A stretch of 64,000 bases of DNA from Lycorma delicatula (lineage: Eukaryota > Arthropoda > Insecta > Hemiptera > Fulgoridae), in the NCBI RefSeq assembly GCF_047948215.1, contig NC_134456.1, forward strand, positions 205,204,036-205,268,035, written 5' to 3'. Numbering within the stretch: position 1 is the first letter of the stretch; every line of letters begins with the position of its first letter. This document shows positions 38,001 to 50,099 of this stretch, piece by piece. The position numbers were made by a program, and so were the translations under genes. The notes under the pieces were generated by a model that was given only the letters and a program-made list of their open reading frames with translations, was not told where the DNA came from and did no database searches.

Positions 38001-38366
38001 ACATGAGGCAGATCAAATAAAGGATTTAGGATTCATAATTAAAGGAGGTCTGATGTTTTAAGTGTGAAATGCATAAAGTCGCACAGGAATACAGTCTCAT
38101 GAAATATATTCTTTACAAATAAAATATTTTTCAATTACAAAAAATTTTATGAATAAATACCACAAAAGGCAAAACAGGACAGGATAGGATAGGATTAGAT
38201 AACATACCTCATTGTTACACGTTTTGATCATCAGAAGTGTAGGTTCATGTTGTTCAACCCTCACATAAAACGTTGTAAGACTGCAACCGTGCTCTTCAGT
38301 GGTATACAGTAATACTGGCTGGTACATTGTAATGCGTTCAGGTAACCAAGACCATAACGTGAATAA
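31907..38366 (-). CDS. sky: Skywalker/TBC1D24-type protein, C-terminal TLDC domain (partial gene)
   Basis: Sky/TBC1D24 proteins have an N-terminal TBC (Rab GTPase-activating) domain and a C-terminal TLDC domain. In fly, Sky acts on Rab35 in synaptic vesicle recycling, and TLDC domains are known to bind the V-ATPase. Three minus-strand exons (38366-38208, 33718-33501, 32048-31907) join in phases 0 and 2 with GT-AG sites and give about 172 residues, nearly the whole TLDC domain. Diagnostic blocks are LWSWLPERITMYQPVLLYT, TTFYVRVEQHEPTLLMIKTC, FGAYCSTRWQERN, YFGTGETFLFSLYPERAKYP, HSAELFMAADARMITIGGG, EGQAIWMDENIRFGKTDHC and a terminal EVYGFGGA. The SLYPERAKYP and MAADARM blocks fit Sky rather than OXR1/mustard. 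The TBC domain and upstream exons are not seen. Recognition is from memory of the family. Confidence 0.9.
32049..33500 (-). other. sky intron between TLDC exons
   Basis: AT-rich intron with GT-AG ends. No element or small RNA was recognised in it. Confidence 0.6.
33501..33718 (-). CDS. sky: sky TLDC exon, central
   Basis: Acceptor CAACTAG above 33718 and donor GTATGT below 33501. 72 codons plus two bases: FGAYCSTRWQERNVKDERGN, YFGTGETFLFSLYPERAKYP, WVGIQ, HSAELFMAADARMITIGGG. The ATG-started frame here begins inside the intron and runs past the donor, so its own ends are not real. Confidence 0.94.
34440..34680 (+). pseudogene. LINE relic (post-RT region)
   Basis: The plus-strand readings give a SLKKPKHI run, then a block like K-EMQYC-RIFNIKWVVKSKK and a later RKNLSKSL. 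The order resembles RLEAFEMWCYRRMLKIRWVDKVTNEEV in the open LINE of this window. Highly decayed; ends approximate. Confidence 0.45.
35857..35965 (-). repeat. tRNA-derived SINE fragment
   Basis: On the minus strand GGATTAAATCC (degenerate B box) is followed by TGGTCAGACATGGGATTTTCATA and then a stretch ending near TCCCGTGCAC. This matches my memory of insect tRNA-SINEs with a GGTCAGGCATGG...TTTTCATA body. It ends about 30 bases from the left end of the mariner. The 5' tRNA-like half (A box) is not clear. Confidence 0.5.
35994..37307 (-). mobile_element. Near full-length mariner, 1314 bp
   Basis: Inverted ends match over about 35 bases: left CGAGGGTTATTTTTTTTTCA followed by AGGTCCGATCGGTCACG, and right, reverse complemented, CGAGGGTTATTTTTTTTCAA followed by GGTCCGATTGGTCGCG. 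A TA follows the right end (37308-37309), while the left has CA in that place. Length is typical for mariner. The transposase lies on the minus strand, the same direction as sky, in whose intron the element sits. Confidence 0.92.
36097..37146 (-). pseudogene. Mariner transposase pseudogene
   Basis: Minus-strand coding remnant of about 350 codons, the normal mariner length. It starts at ATG 37146 (MSTTIASPAKCEVRAVIRFL, first helix-turn-helix), continues with STDDLIERVDEAIRENLWFT, the GTDETWIHFETEE catalytic motif (first Asp), a WDRNGV-type block, a HDNAQPH-like block (second Asp) and SPDL, and closes with a GDYVEK-type C-terminus and TAG at 36099-36097. Early stop codons near the N-terminus and several frameshifts (for example near 36160 and 36360-36420) break it, so it is inactive. 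The overlapping plus-strand frames at 36188 and 36358 are shadows. Confidence 0.88.
37630..38100 (+). pseudogene. LINE relic (RT tail)
   Basis: The plus-strand readings give SRITKDDKEIKI, then EFKKKFW, then a VKHGQYQ-like block where the open LINE has GSETWT, and a late ILEGSFNGK block that matches ILEGQVEGK. This is the order of the C-terminal third of the open LINE at 50.8-52.6 kb. Heavily mutated. Confidence 0.55.
38208..38366 (-). CDS. sky: sky TLDC exon, first
   Basis: Acceptor TTTTACAG above 38366 and donor GTATGT below 38208. 53 codons in phase 0: LFTLWSWLPERITMYQPVLL, TTEEHGCSLTTFYVRVEQHE, PTLLMIKTCNNE. The intron upstream is at least 15 kb. Confidence 0.93.
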
Positions 38367-41300
38367 CTGTAAAATAATTTTTTTAAAACATACATACATA
38401 CATACACCCAATCTTCAAACACAAAAAAAAACAACACAATATTGTTCTGAAAGTTATTTAACGTAAGTAAACCAATATATTACAATACCTCAAGTCCATT
38501 TCAATTTGTAGTAAAATTAATTAGTTTTAAAGAGAAAGAAGAGTACACATTTTAAGAAATCACTTTCAACCAAAAGCTTAATGTATGCAAGAGTTTTTTC
38601 AATTAATACAACGCAATTTTTTAAAAATCCTAATATATGATTTCATAATTTAATGGAACATTTACAGAGACAATCAGAAACAAAAAGGTAAAAAGAAGAA
38701 ATATTGTTTTCCAGCACTATAAATGATAATGAATGAAAAAGTTATGATCTCGACAAGAAAAGCTACAGTATGTCACTATATGAATTTTATACCTATAGAA
38801 ATTTTAACATACAAGGTGACAGAAATCAGAAGGATTACAGAAAATTTCACAAGTAACCTCCAACAATGTTTTTTATTATAGGAGACTCCATATTACATGT
38901 CTACCTCCAAGCCACTATTTGCATCCTAACATAGTGAACTTTATATGTAACAACTACATATACCGTTAATTCATAAATAAGAAAGGTAGCAACAAAACAG
39001 ACCTGATTAAATAAAGCCATACTAAACAAAAAATCATAGGGAGTTCTTTATTACCAAACAACTCGCTCACCAAATTATTGTGGAATGAACAATGTATTGA
39101 TACACTGATTAAGAATTAAAATTTTGCTGTACATACTTCATCTGCATTTTCTATTCCACACATTTAAATGAAAATCACTCAAAAAACATTTTATATGAAA
39201 ATCATTTTTTGAATAAAAAAGTGAATTTTTAAAATTATTTCAAAATATCACTATTATACATTGAAGTTAAATTAATACACAAATTTATTATTCTTTAAAG
39301 ACTATAAAAATGAATTTATTTAGCAATTAAATTGCTTTTAACCTTGTTCTTAACTATTAACAATCTCAAGTCAGTATCCCTAACTATCTATAACAATAGA
39401 TATTAACATACAATATTAATTAGACAGTACAAAACTTTTAACAATATCTGTAGAAAAAGCTATTACTTGATAATACAGGAAGAAGAATTATTATTATATA
39501 TTATTCAAAACATAATCAGAATTATCCATAACAATAGCTAATATAATTTAAAACATATAATACTAATTAGAGACAGGATAAAACTTATCTCAAGAAAAAA
39601 CAATCTATTTCTTGATAATGCATTCTATTCAATACTGATAAATTCCTTTTATTTTAAAACTTACAGAATATTATTCATAATATTATATTCAGGTAATAAG
39701 GTGTTATGACTGATAAATGCATGTTATATTTAAGGTATTTAGAAACATTGTTATGTTTTGTTGAGTTGAAACATACATTTCAAATAAAAAAAAATGTAAG
39801 AAGATTGTTATATTTAGTTTAAGAAAGACATACAGATAAATCAATACCTCCATGCAGTGTTGTGAATGAATTAATAATTCACACTATTTTTCTTTGTTTA
39901 CAGCAAAAGAATAATGCTTCCATATGGCTGTAAGAAACAAGTTCCTTTTTTAATTAGATTGCGTATGAACATCTGTTAAGAAAAAATTAAAAACAATTCC
40001 TAATTAAATCATTTTGTTAAACAGTAATTTTGTGAGCGAGTTCAATGTGTTTACGTACATGGACTAACGAAAAAATTAATTTTATCATAACATTTAAATA
40101 AACCTTATTTATGAAATTTTTCTTGTGAAAAATGAAAAAATAATAAAAAAACTGAAAAATGAAGTGATCAATTAAAATTAAACATAATAATAAATACTGA
40201 ATAAAAGAAATTACATAAAAACATGACAGATTAAATATGAGAAAAATGAAAACAGTAGATAAGTTAGCACAACATTATTCAATGATATTATTATTATTAT
40301 TACTCTATAACTAATAACTAACAACTAATGTAATTTGAAGACTGGAAGTGAACTATTTCTCCTGTATCAAAAATTTGGTACGAATGAATTCAGCAACAAT
40401 CCTATCAATAAAAGTGGCAGTTCCTAACTAACAACAACAATCTCAAAGGAGTGAGTATCAGCGAACTATCTATAACAATGGCTAATATTATTCAAAATAT
40501 ATAATATTAATTAGACAGCATAAAACTTTTAACAATACCTCAAGAAAAAAATTATTTTTAAATAATATTTCAAGAAATAATTATATTTTTCAAACCAGAA
40601 ATAAAATAACCTTAGCAAAAGTTCATGCAATCATTCACCTTCAATAACATTCACCTTACCAATTATTGAGAGCACAATGCTGTAATTTAACTTTTAACAT
40701 AAATTCTGGTTCTTATTCTACTATTGTGTACATTTTCTTAAAATGGCACAATGTGCTAACTAATCTGACATGTTAATGTTCTAATTTCTTCATATTCTTA
40801 TTTCACAGTTAATATTAACGCAATTTTTTTGTAGATTACATTAAGCTACCCACATTCAGAGCACATAAATAACACAAATTTTGACAATGTACTGAAAGGT
40901 AGATGACAATGCAACATCTTAGGGAATTGATAAAATGGAAAATAAAATGTTTTCCAAAAACTTATATATTGGCTTGGTTTTCATAAAGGTATTTATTTAT
41001 CTACTTTCGCTCCAGTAACTCTACAAGCCTATGCCATTTAGCTTACCTACTGTTTATCATAATAAGAAATTAATCAATCTATACAACTGAAGGCAAACAT
41101 GCTTCACCATGAAGAAAACAAAAATTTATTTCTGAGGATTTTTCTCAGATGCAGAACATTATATAGTAATTATTGTGGATTGTGAATTTTGTATTTTAAG
41201 CAAACAAAAATAAAACATTTCATCAACTTACAGTACATATGACAAAAAATAAAACAATAAATGTTGGTAAACTAAATTAATATGATTATTTCATATTAAT

Positions 41301-44265
41301 AATTAATTAAATCATTTATTTCATCCTCTGAAGCAATACAATGGTGGTCCCAGAAGTTAAAGTATAATTAATAATGTAAGTTATAAACAAAAAGGTTTTA
41401 AAAATGCATGTGGATAACATACTTCAACAACTACTTGCTGAATTGAAGCAGAATATATGACCAAAATTTAAAAGGGTACATTAATTCGCTGCTGTAAACT
41501 ATTTGTCTGTGGGTGTGATGCATGTGTAAAGCACCTAACGTAGAAGAGACACTAGTCATGGCTGCTTTCTCTGACTAGAATGACATGCTTTCTCTTAGTT
41601 CCTGTGGTGATCAGAGTGAAGGTTGAATGATGCTTTCATTTTGATGGCTTGACATATTTATGCAAACAATTATTTTGTTCTGTGAAGAAGAAAATTGTTA
41701 AATAACTCACTCCTCACTTTTCCTAGTAAGTCTGATGTGATGATTTTTATTGTTGAAGATATCCGTTTTATTTCTGGGAACGACTTACAATTCATGTCAT
41801 TACTCACAATCATTATGGTCATATTCAGATCAAACATGTATTTACGCAGAAAAAGGTAACAGTAAAAAAATATAAAAGAAAGTTAGTTTTTCATTTTTAT
41901 GGATATTTCATGTTAAATTAATTTTGCCAGAAGCAAGTACTCTTTCTAGTAATAAAAAATATGGAATTATAACATTTTTGAATGAGTGCTTCAAACTCCT
42001 TTTTTAAGAAATAAATTAATAGAATAAAATAAAATAACCTAAAATGAAATTCTAATGGTTCTTAAAAAAGACATGTTATTTCATTTTCATCATATTTGTA
42101 GTGCAAGTGAGCAAAAATAAATAAATAATTTGGGGGGAATATTGGGTTTGGGGTTGAATAACATTTTTAAAGTCAATATTTTTAAACTTTTTATTATTAT
42201 ACTTTAAAATTTTTAAAAACCTTTAATTGGTTATACACTTTTCAGTGCAATTTTTTATTTTCTTCCATTAACATAGTAAACATAGAAAAATCAAAATATA
42301 TTTGTGGAATGTGATTCTGGAGGTGCAGGGGCAGAAAAAATAAACAAATACTGATTTAAAAAAAAAATGTTTAAACTTTTTTTGGTTTGTTTTAACATGT
42401 AATGATATTTTTATAATAAAACTTCAACATAAATTGCCCCTACCCAAAAAAAACTTAGTTAACTATTTTCATTCATCATTATTTTTCAATTATAACTTTT
42501 TTGTTAGATTTTTTTTTATATTTCTATCAATGCAATACAAAACTGCAGTTTAATATTGCATAGAAAATCAATTTTAAATAATATGAAGTTTTATAGGCTG
42601 AAGGGCTTCTTATAACATTTAACAAATTACATAATTATCTCCACTTGGGACTGATCACATAATATACAAGAATAGTAAACAGAAACATTACTCACAGAAC
42701 AAATAAGTTATTTAGGAAGCATTAAGAGATACTAATAAATGGAATAAGATTAGAAAAAGATTTTGAAAAACTATTTTTTGAAATTTCAATTGGGTATTTA
42801 TTTCTGAATAGACAAGCATTGAAGGCATAATAAATTCAGGTAACAGCAAAAAATTTGACTATTGCATCACCTGGCAAGCTAAATGGCATAATGATCAATA
42901 TTTCAAGCTTAACTTTAGTTAAACTGGACCAAAATCTCTGCAAAGTCTGCCATCTTATGAATCAGCCATCAGCATAAAGAAATTATGTCGTAAACTCATC
43001 ATGTACTAATTAAGAAAGAATTTTTAAATTTTCCATTAGGTCACTGTTAAAAATTAATTCCTTCATATTTAAAACTGTATACATAAAATTTCTAGGTTTA
43101 ACAATTAACAATTACAATGTTAGTGTCTAAGAGTAAATTCATATAATACAACACAATAACTGATGAATAAATTAAACATTACTTTTGTTAATTTTACTTC
43201 ATAATTTTGAAAATTGAAGAAACGGTAGTAATAGCGAAGCTGGAAAAATTACAACCTGAAAATATCTAAAAATTATTAGGTTTTTAAATGTTATAATTAA
43301 AAATTATGGAAAAACTGTAACATTAGAATTTTAATTTTAACTGTAAATAGAATGAACTTTTTAATTATTTGAGAAAAAATATTATATTCTGTTGTATATA
43401 AAACATTCTATTATATATATTTTAAGTTACAATATACATATTTAAATTCTATTAAATAAACAATTAGTACGCAATATTGAGATAAATATCTTACTGCATA
43501 ATAAAAATATATCTGTTTTAGTTTTTATAATAACTCCCTCAAATACTATCTGATGGCTTATCAAAGTGAAATTTTGTATTTAAATACGTAATATTCTTTT
43601 TATATACCTAGAGATCTAGTTTTAAAGGCTATACTTGTGTTTCCTATATAAATACAATCACAATCATTACATTTAATTTCTTTATTTCAAAAATTAAATG
43701 TAATGGTTGTGGTGGTATTTATGTAGAAAAAACAAATAGATCTTAGATTACATTAACTTTTTTCCTGATATTAACACAAATTTAAAAATATTACAAATTA
43801 ATAAAGAAGAAAAAATTCAAAAAATATTATCCATATAAATACAAATTTCAATTTGATAAACCATCACACACTGTTTAAGGGAAAATACTCACTCTTAAAA
43901 ATGAATATGTAATCTTCATTACTTTTATTTTTAGATTATTAGTATGATGTAAAAACAGTATTATTTCAATCATGACTGAAGATGCAGGATACCACCTGCA
44001 AAGTACTTTTATGGAAAATTAAGATAAGATATGTTTTTATTCTGTACTATGTGGCTTATTTAATAGATTTTAAATTATATATATATATATATATATATTA
44101 ATGAAAAAAAATTTGAGAATTTTCTCATTTCAAATTTATATTGAAAAAATAAAATACACAAACCTCCAAGCATTATCTATTTTTGAATACATAAGATTGA
44201 CATTTCTTTTTGATCCAATTATTATTTAGGTAAAAGAAAATATTTTTTTTTTTTTTAATTGGGCA
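38367..44265 (-). other. sky intron sequence with a thrice-repeated block
   Basis: AT-rich, no exon recognised. It contains three copies of a roughly 100 bp block (39382-40570) and a slightly GC-richer unassigned patch at about 41460-41680. Confidence 0.45.
39382..40570. repeat. Three direct copies of a roughly 100 bp block
   Basis: Copies at about 39382-39480, 39521-39620 and 40463-40570 share ATCTATAACAATAG/GGCTAATAT, then CATATAATATTAATTAGA-ACAG, then TAAAACTT-T and CTCAAGAAAAAA. The first two are 139 bases apart and the third is about 0.9 kb away. Non-coding. It could be a short ancient satellite or pieces of an unrecognised element. Confidence 0.7.
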
Positions 44266-46191
44266 TACATAGCGAGTCAAAAGTATGGAAACCCCCCCAA
44301 ACTACTTTAAAACCATTCCAGATAGAATTCTGCAACTTCCTAAGTATAAGGTATCAGTCAACTACTTTAACGTTTAATGAAAAATAAGATCTCAACCCCT
44401 TTTCGGAGGGGGTGTAGCTCAGGGGTTCTAACTCAAATATTTTAAGTGGTAACATTCTTTGTGTGATACATCATTTTAAAGGTCTTTAAGACCTTTTAGT
44501 AAGTTCAAATAATATAATAAATTTAAAAAAAAATATTTTAAACTCAAAAATTGTTTTTGTTCCAATTTAATAAGTAAATAAATAAAAATATTTTCACCTA
44601 ATCATGGTGATCTGCTGATCATTGTTGTGCAATATTCCACCTAGTGTTTCATTACTACATTGTTAGTTTCTTATGAGAATCTATTGCCATCAGTTGGCTA
44701 ATTTATTTTGTACCAAATTTTGTAAGCCACTTTTGTTATTTACATCTTTTTTACCTTTTTTTAAATCATTTTCTACTGAATTAATTTTTTCTGTGCTACC
44801 TGCTAACATTGCTATCAACATGTCACTTAATCATAACCCTATTTCAAAAAGGTACAGTGTTAAATACTATTCCCAACAATTTGAAGAAACAGATAGCAAT
44901 AATAATAGGGAAAAACCAGGAAGACCTACATCTGCAACAAATAATAACAAATCATTAGAGATTACGCAAGAATTTATCAGAATCCTCATTTCTTGACTCA
45001 AACAGCAGCGTGAGATCATAACATTATCCAAACATTTAAAAAGGGAAAATTTCTAACCCTTCAAAATTCATCCAGAGCAAGAACTTAATGAAATGACTAT
45101 GATTGAAGACTTGAGTTCTGAAAAATTATCATGAAAAATATTTGTGTAGATCCTAATTTATTAAACAACATAGTTTTTAGTGATGAAGCCACATATTTCT
45201 TAAGTGGCAATGTAAGTTGCCGTAATTTCAATACTGGACTGATATTAATCCACACTGTACCGTGAGCAGAAACACAGTATCTATTCAAGTAAATGTATGA
45301 GCAGATATTGTTGGTGGATATGATTGATAGGGCCTATATTTAATAACTGAGATTTAAATGCAGTGAAATATGAGCCTTTGCTTGTCGATCATATCATTTC
45401 AAACATTCAAAATGGTTATTGGTCCTTAACATCTAAAATATTTAGTTTCAAAAAATTGGTTCATGAAATTTTAAATGCATTTTTTTCTGGAAGATGGATT
45501 GGCCAAAGGGGTCAAATAGAATGGCCAGCGAGATCACCCACTGGATTACTTTCTATTGAACCACTTAAAAGGTATTGTTGTATCATAATACGCCTAAAGA
45601 TATCGATGATTTACAAAATAGAATTTGAGAATCAGCACAAAATATCACAAGGGAATCACATAATGAATCATTCTTTTACAACCAACTGGCACACCAGAAG
45701 GAGGACATTTCAAGCATTTATTAAAATGAAATGCAAGTAACTAAGCAAAACCACGCTAATAATTAAAAAAAAAATAAATTTATTCGATAATACCCATTTA
45801 ATCAAAATTTTACTAACTTATTTATTTGCAATAATAGTTCCTTAAATTATAACAAACATAATTTTTTCAAAATCCAAACTTTATCCCGCCGCCATTTTGG
45901 GTACAGACATTATCAAAATTTTATTTATACCAGTTTTCTTGTCTTAAAGAGATCTTTAAGACACGAACATTGAACTAAGACCTTTTTTTTATTTATCACA
46001 CAAAGGGTGTTACCATTTAAAATATTTGAGTGGTCCCCTAGGCCCCCCCCCCCCCATAAAAGGGTTGAAATTCTATTTCTCATAAAACGGTAAAGTAGTC
46101 AACTGATACCTTATCCTGAAAGATACAGTATTCTATCTGCAATGGGTTTTACAGTTAAGGATGTTTCCATACTTTTGACTTATTCTGTATA
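44266..46191 (+). mobile_element. Tc/mariner element with long inverted repeats, about 1.9 kb
   Basis: Ends match in inverse orientation: left GAGTCAAAAGTATGGAAAC and right, reverse complemented, AAGTCAAAAGTATGGAAAC. Pairing continues inward for about 250 bases (GGTATCAGT-GACTACTTTA, a G-run, CTCAAATATTTTAA-TGGTAACA and TTTGTGTGAT are shared). TA dinucleotides flank both ends. The interior carries a broken plus-strand transposase. The family is the Tc/mariner lineage with long TIRs and DFFLWG-type transposase. Confidence 0.88.
44860..45740 (+). pseudogene. Transposase pseudogene of the long-TIR Tc/mariner
   Basis: Three open pieces can be read: REKPGRPTSATNNNKSLEI (linker after the DNA-binding domain), then DPNLLNNIVFSDEATYFLSG plus NVSCRNF (first catalytic Asp and partner region), and from 45363 KYEPLLVDHIISNIQNGYW, then FFSGRWIGQRGQIEWPARSP with SPTGLLSIEP where a SPDLTPLDFFLWG block is expected. 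Stops and frameshifts separate the pieces, and the QQDGAPAH-type second Asp motif is not intact. Non-functional. Confidence 0.8.
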
Positions 46192-48589
46192 TTGTTTCAT
46201 CAGTATTAAGGTTAAAAGCATTCAATTATGCTTACCCTACAAATAAACATACCACTCATTTCACCCAAATGGGATTTTATAAAGAAATATTCTATGTAAC
46301 AGCAGGGAACAAATACTTGTATTAAACATATATTTTATGTTAAACCAGTAAATTATTAACAGATCTGGCTCATCTTCACCTGACCAACTAAGATGAAAAT
46401 CACTGGATTTTCATATACATATCATTTCTTAGTATATTATTTTTTAGGAACATACAAAAATAAAAAAAATAAATTACATTAGTCATACAAATAGATTTCA
46501 AAACGTCAAGAACATTTAACAATTTAAGTAATTTGACTACAAGTCGTAAAAATGTGGATAAAGCCTATAACCTTAATAATCTGACAGTCAATTATTCATT
46601 ATTGTTAAGTATTCTTGGCACTTTATAGAATTATAATTCAGTATAATAAAATTAAATATGCAAAGCAATATGACACTAATAATGAATTAACAGTTAACAT
46701 ATATATTTACACACACTCATATTTAAGGTTAAGGTAGAAAGCATACAATACAAATAACAAGTTAAATTAGTAAAATTAGCACTTACCTGAATCAAAATTA
46801 ATTTGATATGCTACGTTAACCTAAAGTAATAAAAAATTCATGCATGCAATAATAACAATGCAGTCCCAGAATTACTGATATTAATACAAACAAATTTAGT
46901 CTAACTAAAAATTCAAATATAGATATGTTAAATGAAAATATATTATAAAAAAAAAAAAGTTTCTCACTATTTTTATATAATCTTGAACCCTATATTTAGT
47001 AAAAAAAAAAAATTATATTCATTAGTTTTTTATTACTTTACTTTTTTACTTTCATAATTATAATAAACGATAATTATAAAAAATAATAATTCTTAATGTA
47101 ATTATAAAAATATTAAATAATTCTTCGTAATCTACACTAAAATTATTTCATTTTGAAAGAATCAATGTATTGTACTGATGCTAGTTATTGCATCACAATT
47201 AATACCATACATACTTTTAAAAGAAAATAGGTTAATCAATATCAGTACAAGTACCAAACAAAGTATCATAAAATAGTTATTTATATCAGAAAATATCATA
47301 TAGAAATATTTTCATCATATAAAAATATTTGTACAAATTAGAAATATAGAGATTAATTTAAGATGAAAATATGATTACATATATTAAGCTCTAAAAGGTT
47401 AAAAAATATCATTAAACATCTTGATTGTGCTTGATTTTTAGTTCAAATGTGTTGTACAGATTTCCTCCTTGGTTTTCTAAGAAAATAATCGACGGTTTAA
47501 TAATTTGTTCCTGAAGTCTAAATTAAAAAAAAACCCTGAAAAATGTGTGTAGAAAAGATACCTTCTTTAAAGAGGTAAATGTGAAAATTAATGCTTTTCC
47601 AGATATCTATTTGTATATTGTGTATATCTGTAGCTCATGGGACAGTTACCACTATCTTCTACAAGAAGGGGAAACATTATGACCATGTTTCAGTCAACTC
47701 CTGAGTATATCCCAATAGACTACTAGCAAATACAGAAGAGAAGTGAAAGCAAGCAATTTTAAACTAAGATGAGGGACTGGGCAGTTGAACTACAGTTCAG
47801 TTCATCTTGTACAATAATTTCTACGTTTAAGGACAAAAATGGTTGCATTATAGCATTTTGTAGTAGATTTATCACAGAATTTGTGCCTGTTTCACAATTT
47901 TTTCTTTAAAATTTATGTTTATACGTATTGTTACTTATCACTGTTAAACAATATTTAATAAAATGCAAACTGTAAAATATACAATTTAACAACATAAAAA
48001 ACTATTTTAATATTTCATAGTATTTTACAGACAGGAAACATATCAAAAAATGAAGATTGTTCATTATTTCTGCTTTAAATTGGCAGTATATTAAGCTTTT
48101 CTTACTGCTTAGCAGTTTCAATAATGCTACAGGATAATGCTTGTCCAATTTTTTTTTATTATTGAATATGTTTTTAATTCTGATATGCTAATAAATATTT
48201 CTGACATAAGCTAGAAGAATTAACTAGATTAAAAATTTAGTTAACATTATTTCTTTTAACATATTATCATTAACATATTTCAACTTAAATATTTACGGTA
48301 TTATTACTGAAAGATACAAATTTATTGAGAATAGAACAAAGCTAAGGCATTTCTTTCAGGAGACACATTACTTTCCTTTTAGAAGTACTCCTAAGAAGTG
48401 TTGATAGAGTAGTTAAGAAGAGTTGGGAGTATGGGAAAGACTACATTACAACCTGTATACATGCAAAGAAGGCCTGTAGTAAGATTCTCAAAAGAAAGTT
48501 TAGACATTAATGAGGAAAAGTGTCTATAAATCTTATGTATGATTAAAAGAATACACAAAAATTGTGAAGTGAAACAAAGCCTTGAGTCC
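46192..48589 (-). other. sky intron sequence, no feature seen
   Basis: AT-rich. A patch at 47620-47830 is less AT-rich but matches no family I know. Confidence 0.4.
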
Positions 48590-48631
48590 TTACAGTCTAG
48601 TTCTTACAGTCTAGTTCTTTCAGTCTAGTTT
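48590..48631. repeat. Three tandem copies of a 14-mer
   Basis: TTACAGTCTAGTTC twice, then TTTCAGTCTAGTTT. It lies at the left border of a LINE relic. Confidence 0.85.
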
Positions 48632-48679
48632 ATTGTGAATGCTTTCAATCTGTAGAGGAAAAGCTGAAAAGTTTAATGG

Positions 48680-49295
48680 AGAAAATTAGACCAAAATGAT
48701 GTAGTGTACACTCACCTTTCTTATTTATCATTGTTATGGAAGAGTTCTACATGGAAATGGAAAAAAATAGAAAGCCAAGAAAGAGCATATTTATTTGCTG
48801 ACATTGAAATTTTGGAGAAAAAAGAGGATATAGTCCAACATGACTCATTTGCTTGGAGGAAGTGGGTATATAATTATTTCCTCCACCCAAGGAGGAAATA
48901 AAAAGGGGATGAAAACAGCATAAAAAAAGCAAAATATTGGTACTAATAAGAGATGATCAAAATGGAAAATAATTTTCAAGTAAAAGGAGTACTTGAATCA
49001 GTAGTAGAGTGCAAATGACAAGAGAATTAAATCTAAGCATTATAAATTTATGTAAAAGTGTTTGAAATGTAAACACACTAATCATTTATTACATTACAGA
49101 TGAATATTGTCTATTATATTCTGGTTTACTATATGGTTCAGAGTTATGTGTAGCTATAAGAAGAAAAGGCTGTACAATACAGGATGCTGAGATGAAGTTT
49201 TTAAGAAGCATCGTACAAAAGATGAAAAATAATAGAGTAAGAATTGCTATAGTATAGAAAATTGCAACAGAGAAGAAAAAGAGTTTGGTTTAGTA
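48680..49295 (+). pseudogene. LINE reverse-transcriptase relic
   Basis: The plus-strand readings show PFLFIIVMEEFYMEMEKN (the block after the RQGC-LSP motif), then YLFADIEILEKKEDIVQ, a mutated F/YADD polymerase motif in which one Asp is lost, and at about 49130-49210 a YMVQSYV/AEMKFLRSIVQKM-type block. Stops and frameshifts are frequent. It is diverged from the open LINE and may be a different subfamily. Confidence 0.65.
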
Positions 49296-49860
49296 AATTA
49301 AGTGTTGTATTCAATATAAGGGATTATAATTTTTAGACTAATATATTCTAAGGATTAATAATTAAAAAATACAAATGACATGAAAATCTAACTTAATACA
49401 AACTTACTCATAAATTAAACCCTTGATAAAGGATGTAGTCAGTAATAAAGATTTACTAAAAACTAACAGAATAGGAAAGAAATAGATATTATAGAAAAGT
49501 GTTTTAAATAAGTACAAACAGTACATAAACATTTAAACTGCAATAATATTTTCGACATAATTATTCTAAATTGGGTCAGATTAAATACATTGTAATTTTA
49601 TTCTGACACAAACATGGTAACTGTAATATTTAATAATTTAGCACTGAAGATGAAATAATATTTGAGAAAAATACATACTGATTACTTTTCTTGTCTTTCT
49701 GATTGCATAGTTTTTTAATCTTAGGATGACTAACTAATCTAACATAATCAACTGTCAAACTGAATTTACTTTTTTTAACACATTTATTTTAAAAGCTGTT
49801 CAGTAATATTTATAATTTAAAATTGTAAAGAAATTCTAATTAAAAAAAAACTGCTTTTAT

Positions 49861-49889
49861 TATGAAACAGCTTTGAAAGCTGTTTCATA
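49861..49889. repeat. Perfect 29-base palindrome at a mariner end
   Basis: TATGAAACAGCTTT, one base, AAAGCTGTTTCATA. It ends only about eight bases before the left terminal repeat of the mariner at 49897. Confidence 0.9.
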
Positions 49890-50099
49890 CTATTTATAAG
49901 GTGTGTAGCTATTAAATAACGAGACTAATGCTGTTACAGAACTACGCATGCGCCAAATTCGTACAACCTACAACTGCTTGTAGCATGAAGGCTTCTCTAT
50001 TGATTGTTGCCACTTGTTTCTGTAGACATATTAGTCTGGCTGTAGCCTTCGTTAGGAAAACATCTGTTTTTTTTTGTTTTGCTGAAAAAATTTTAGTGT

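Larger units (their letters stand above)
33719..38207 (-). other. sky intron hosting a mariner, a SINE fragment and two LINE relics
   Basis: A 4.5 kb intron holding, in plus coordinates, a LINE relic near 34440, a SINE-like fragment at 35857-35965, a mariner at 35994-37307 and a LINE relic at 37630-38100. Confidence 0.6.

Noticed and set aside
44673..44850. Start of the 107-codon plus frame as a host gene
   Set aside because: Only its distal part matches transposase. The first half is low-complexity sequence inside the long-TIR element.
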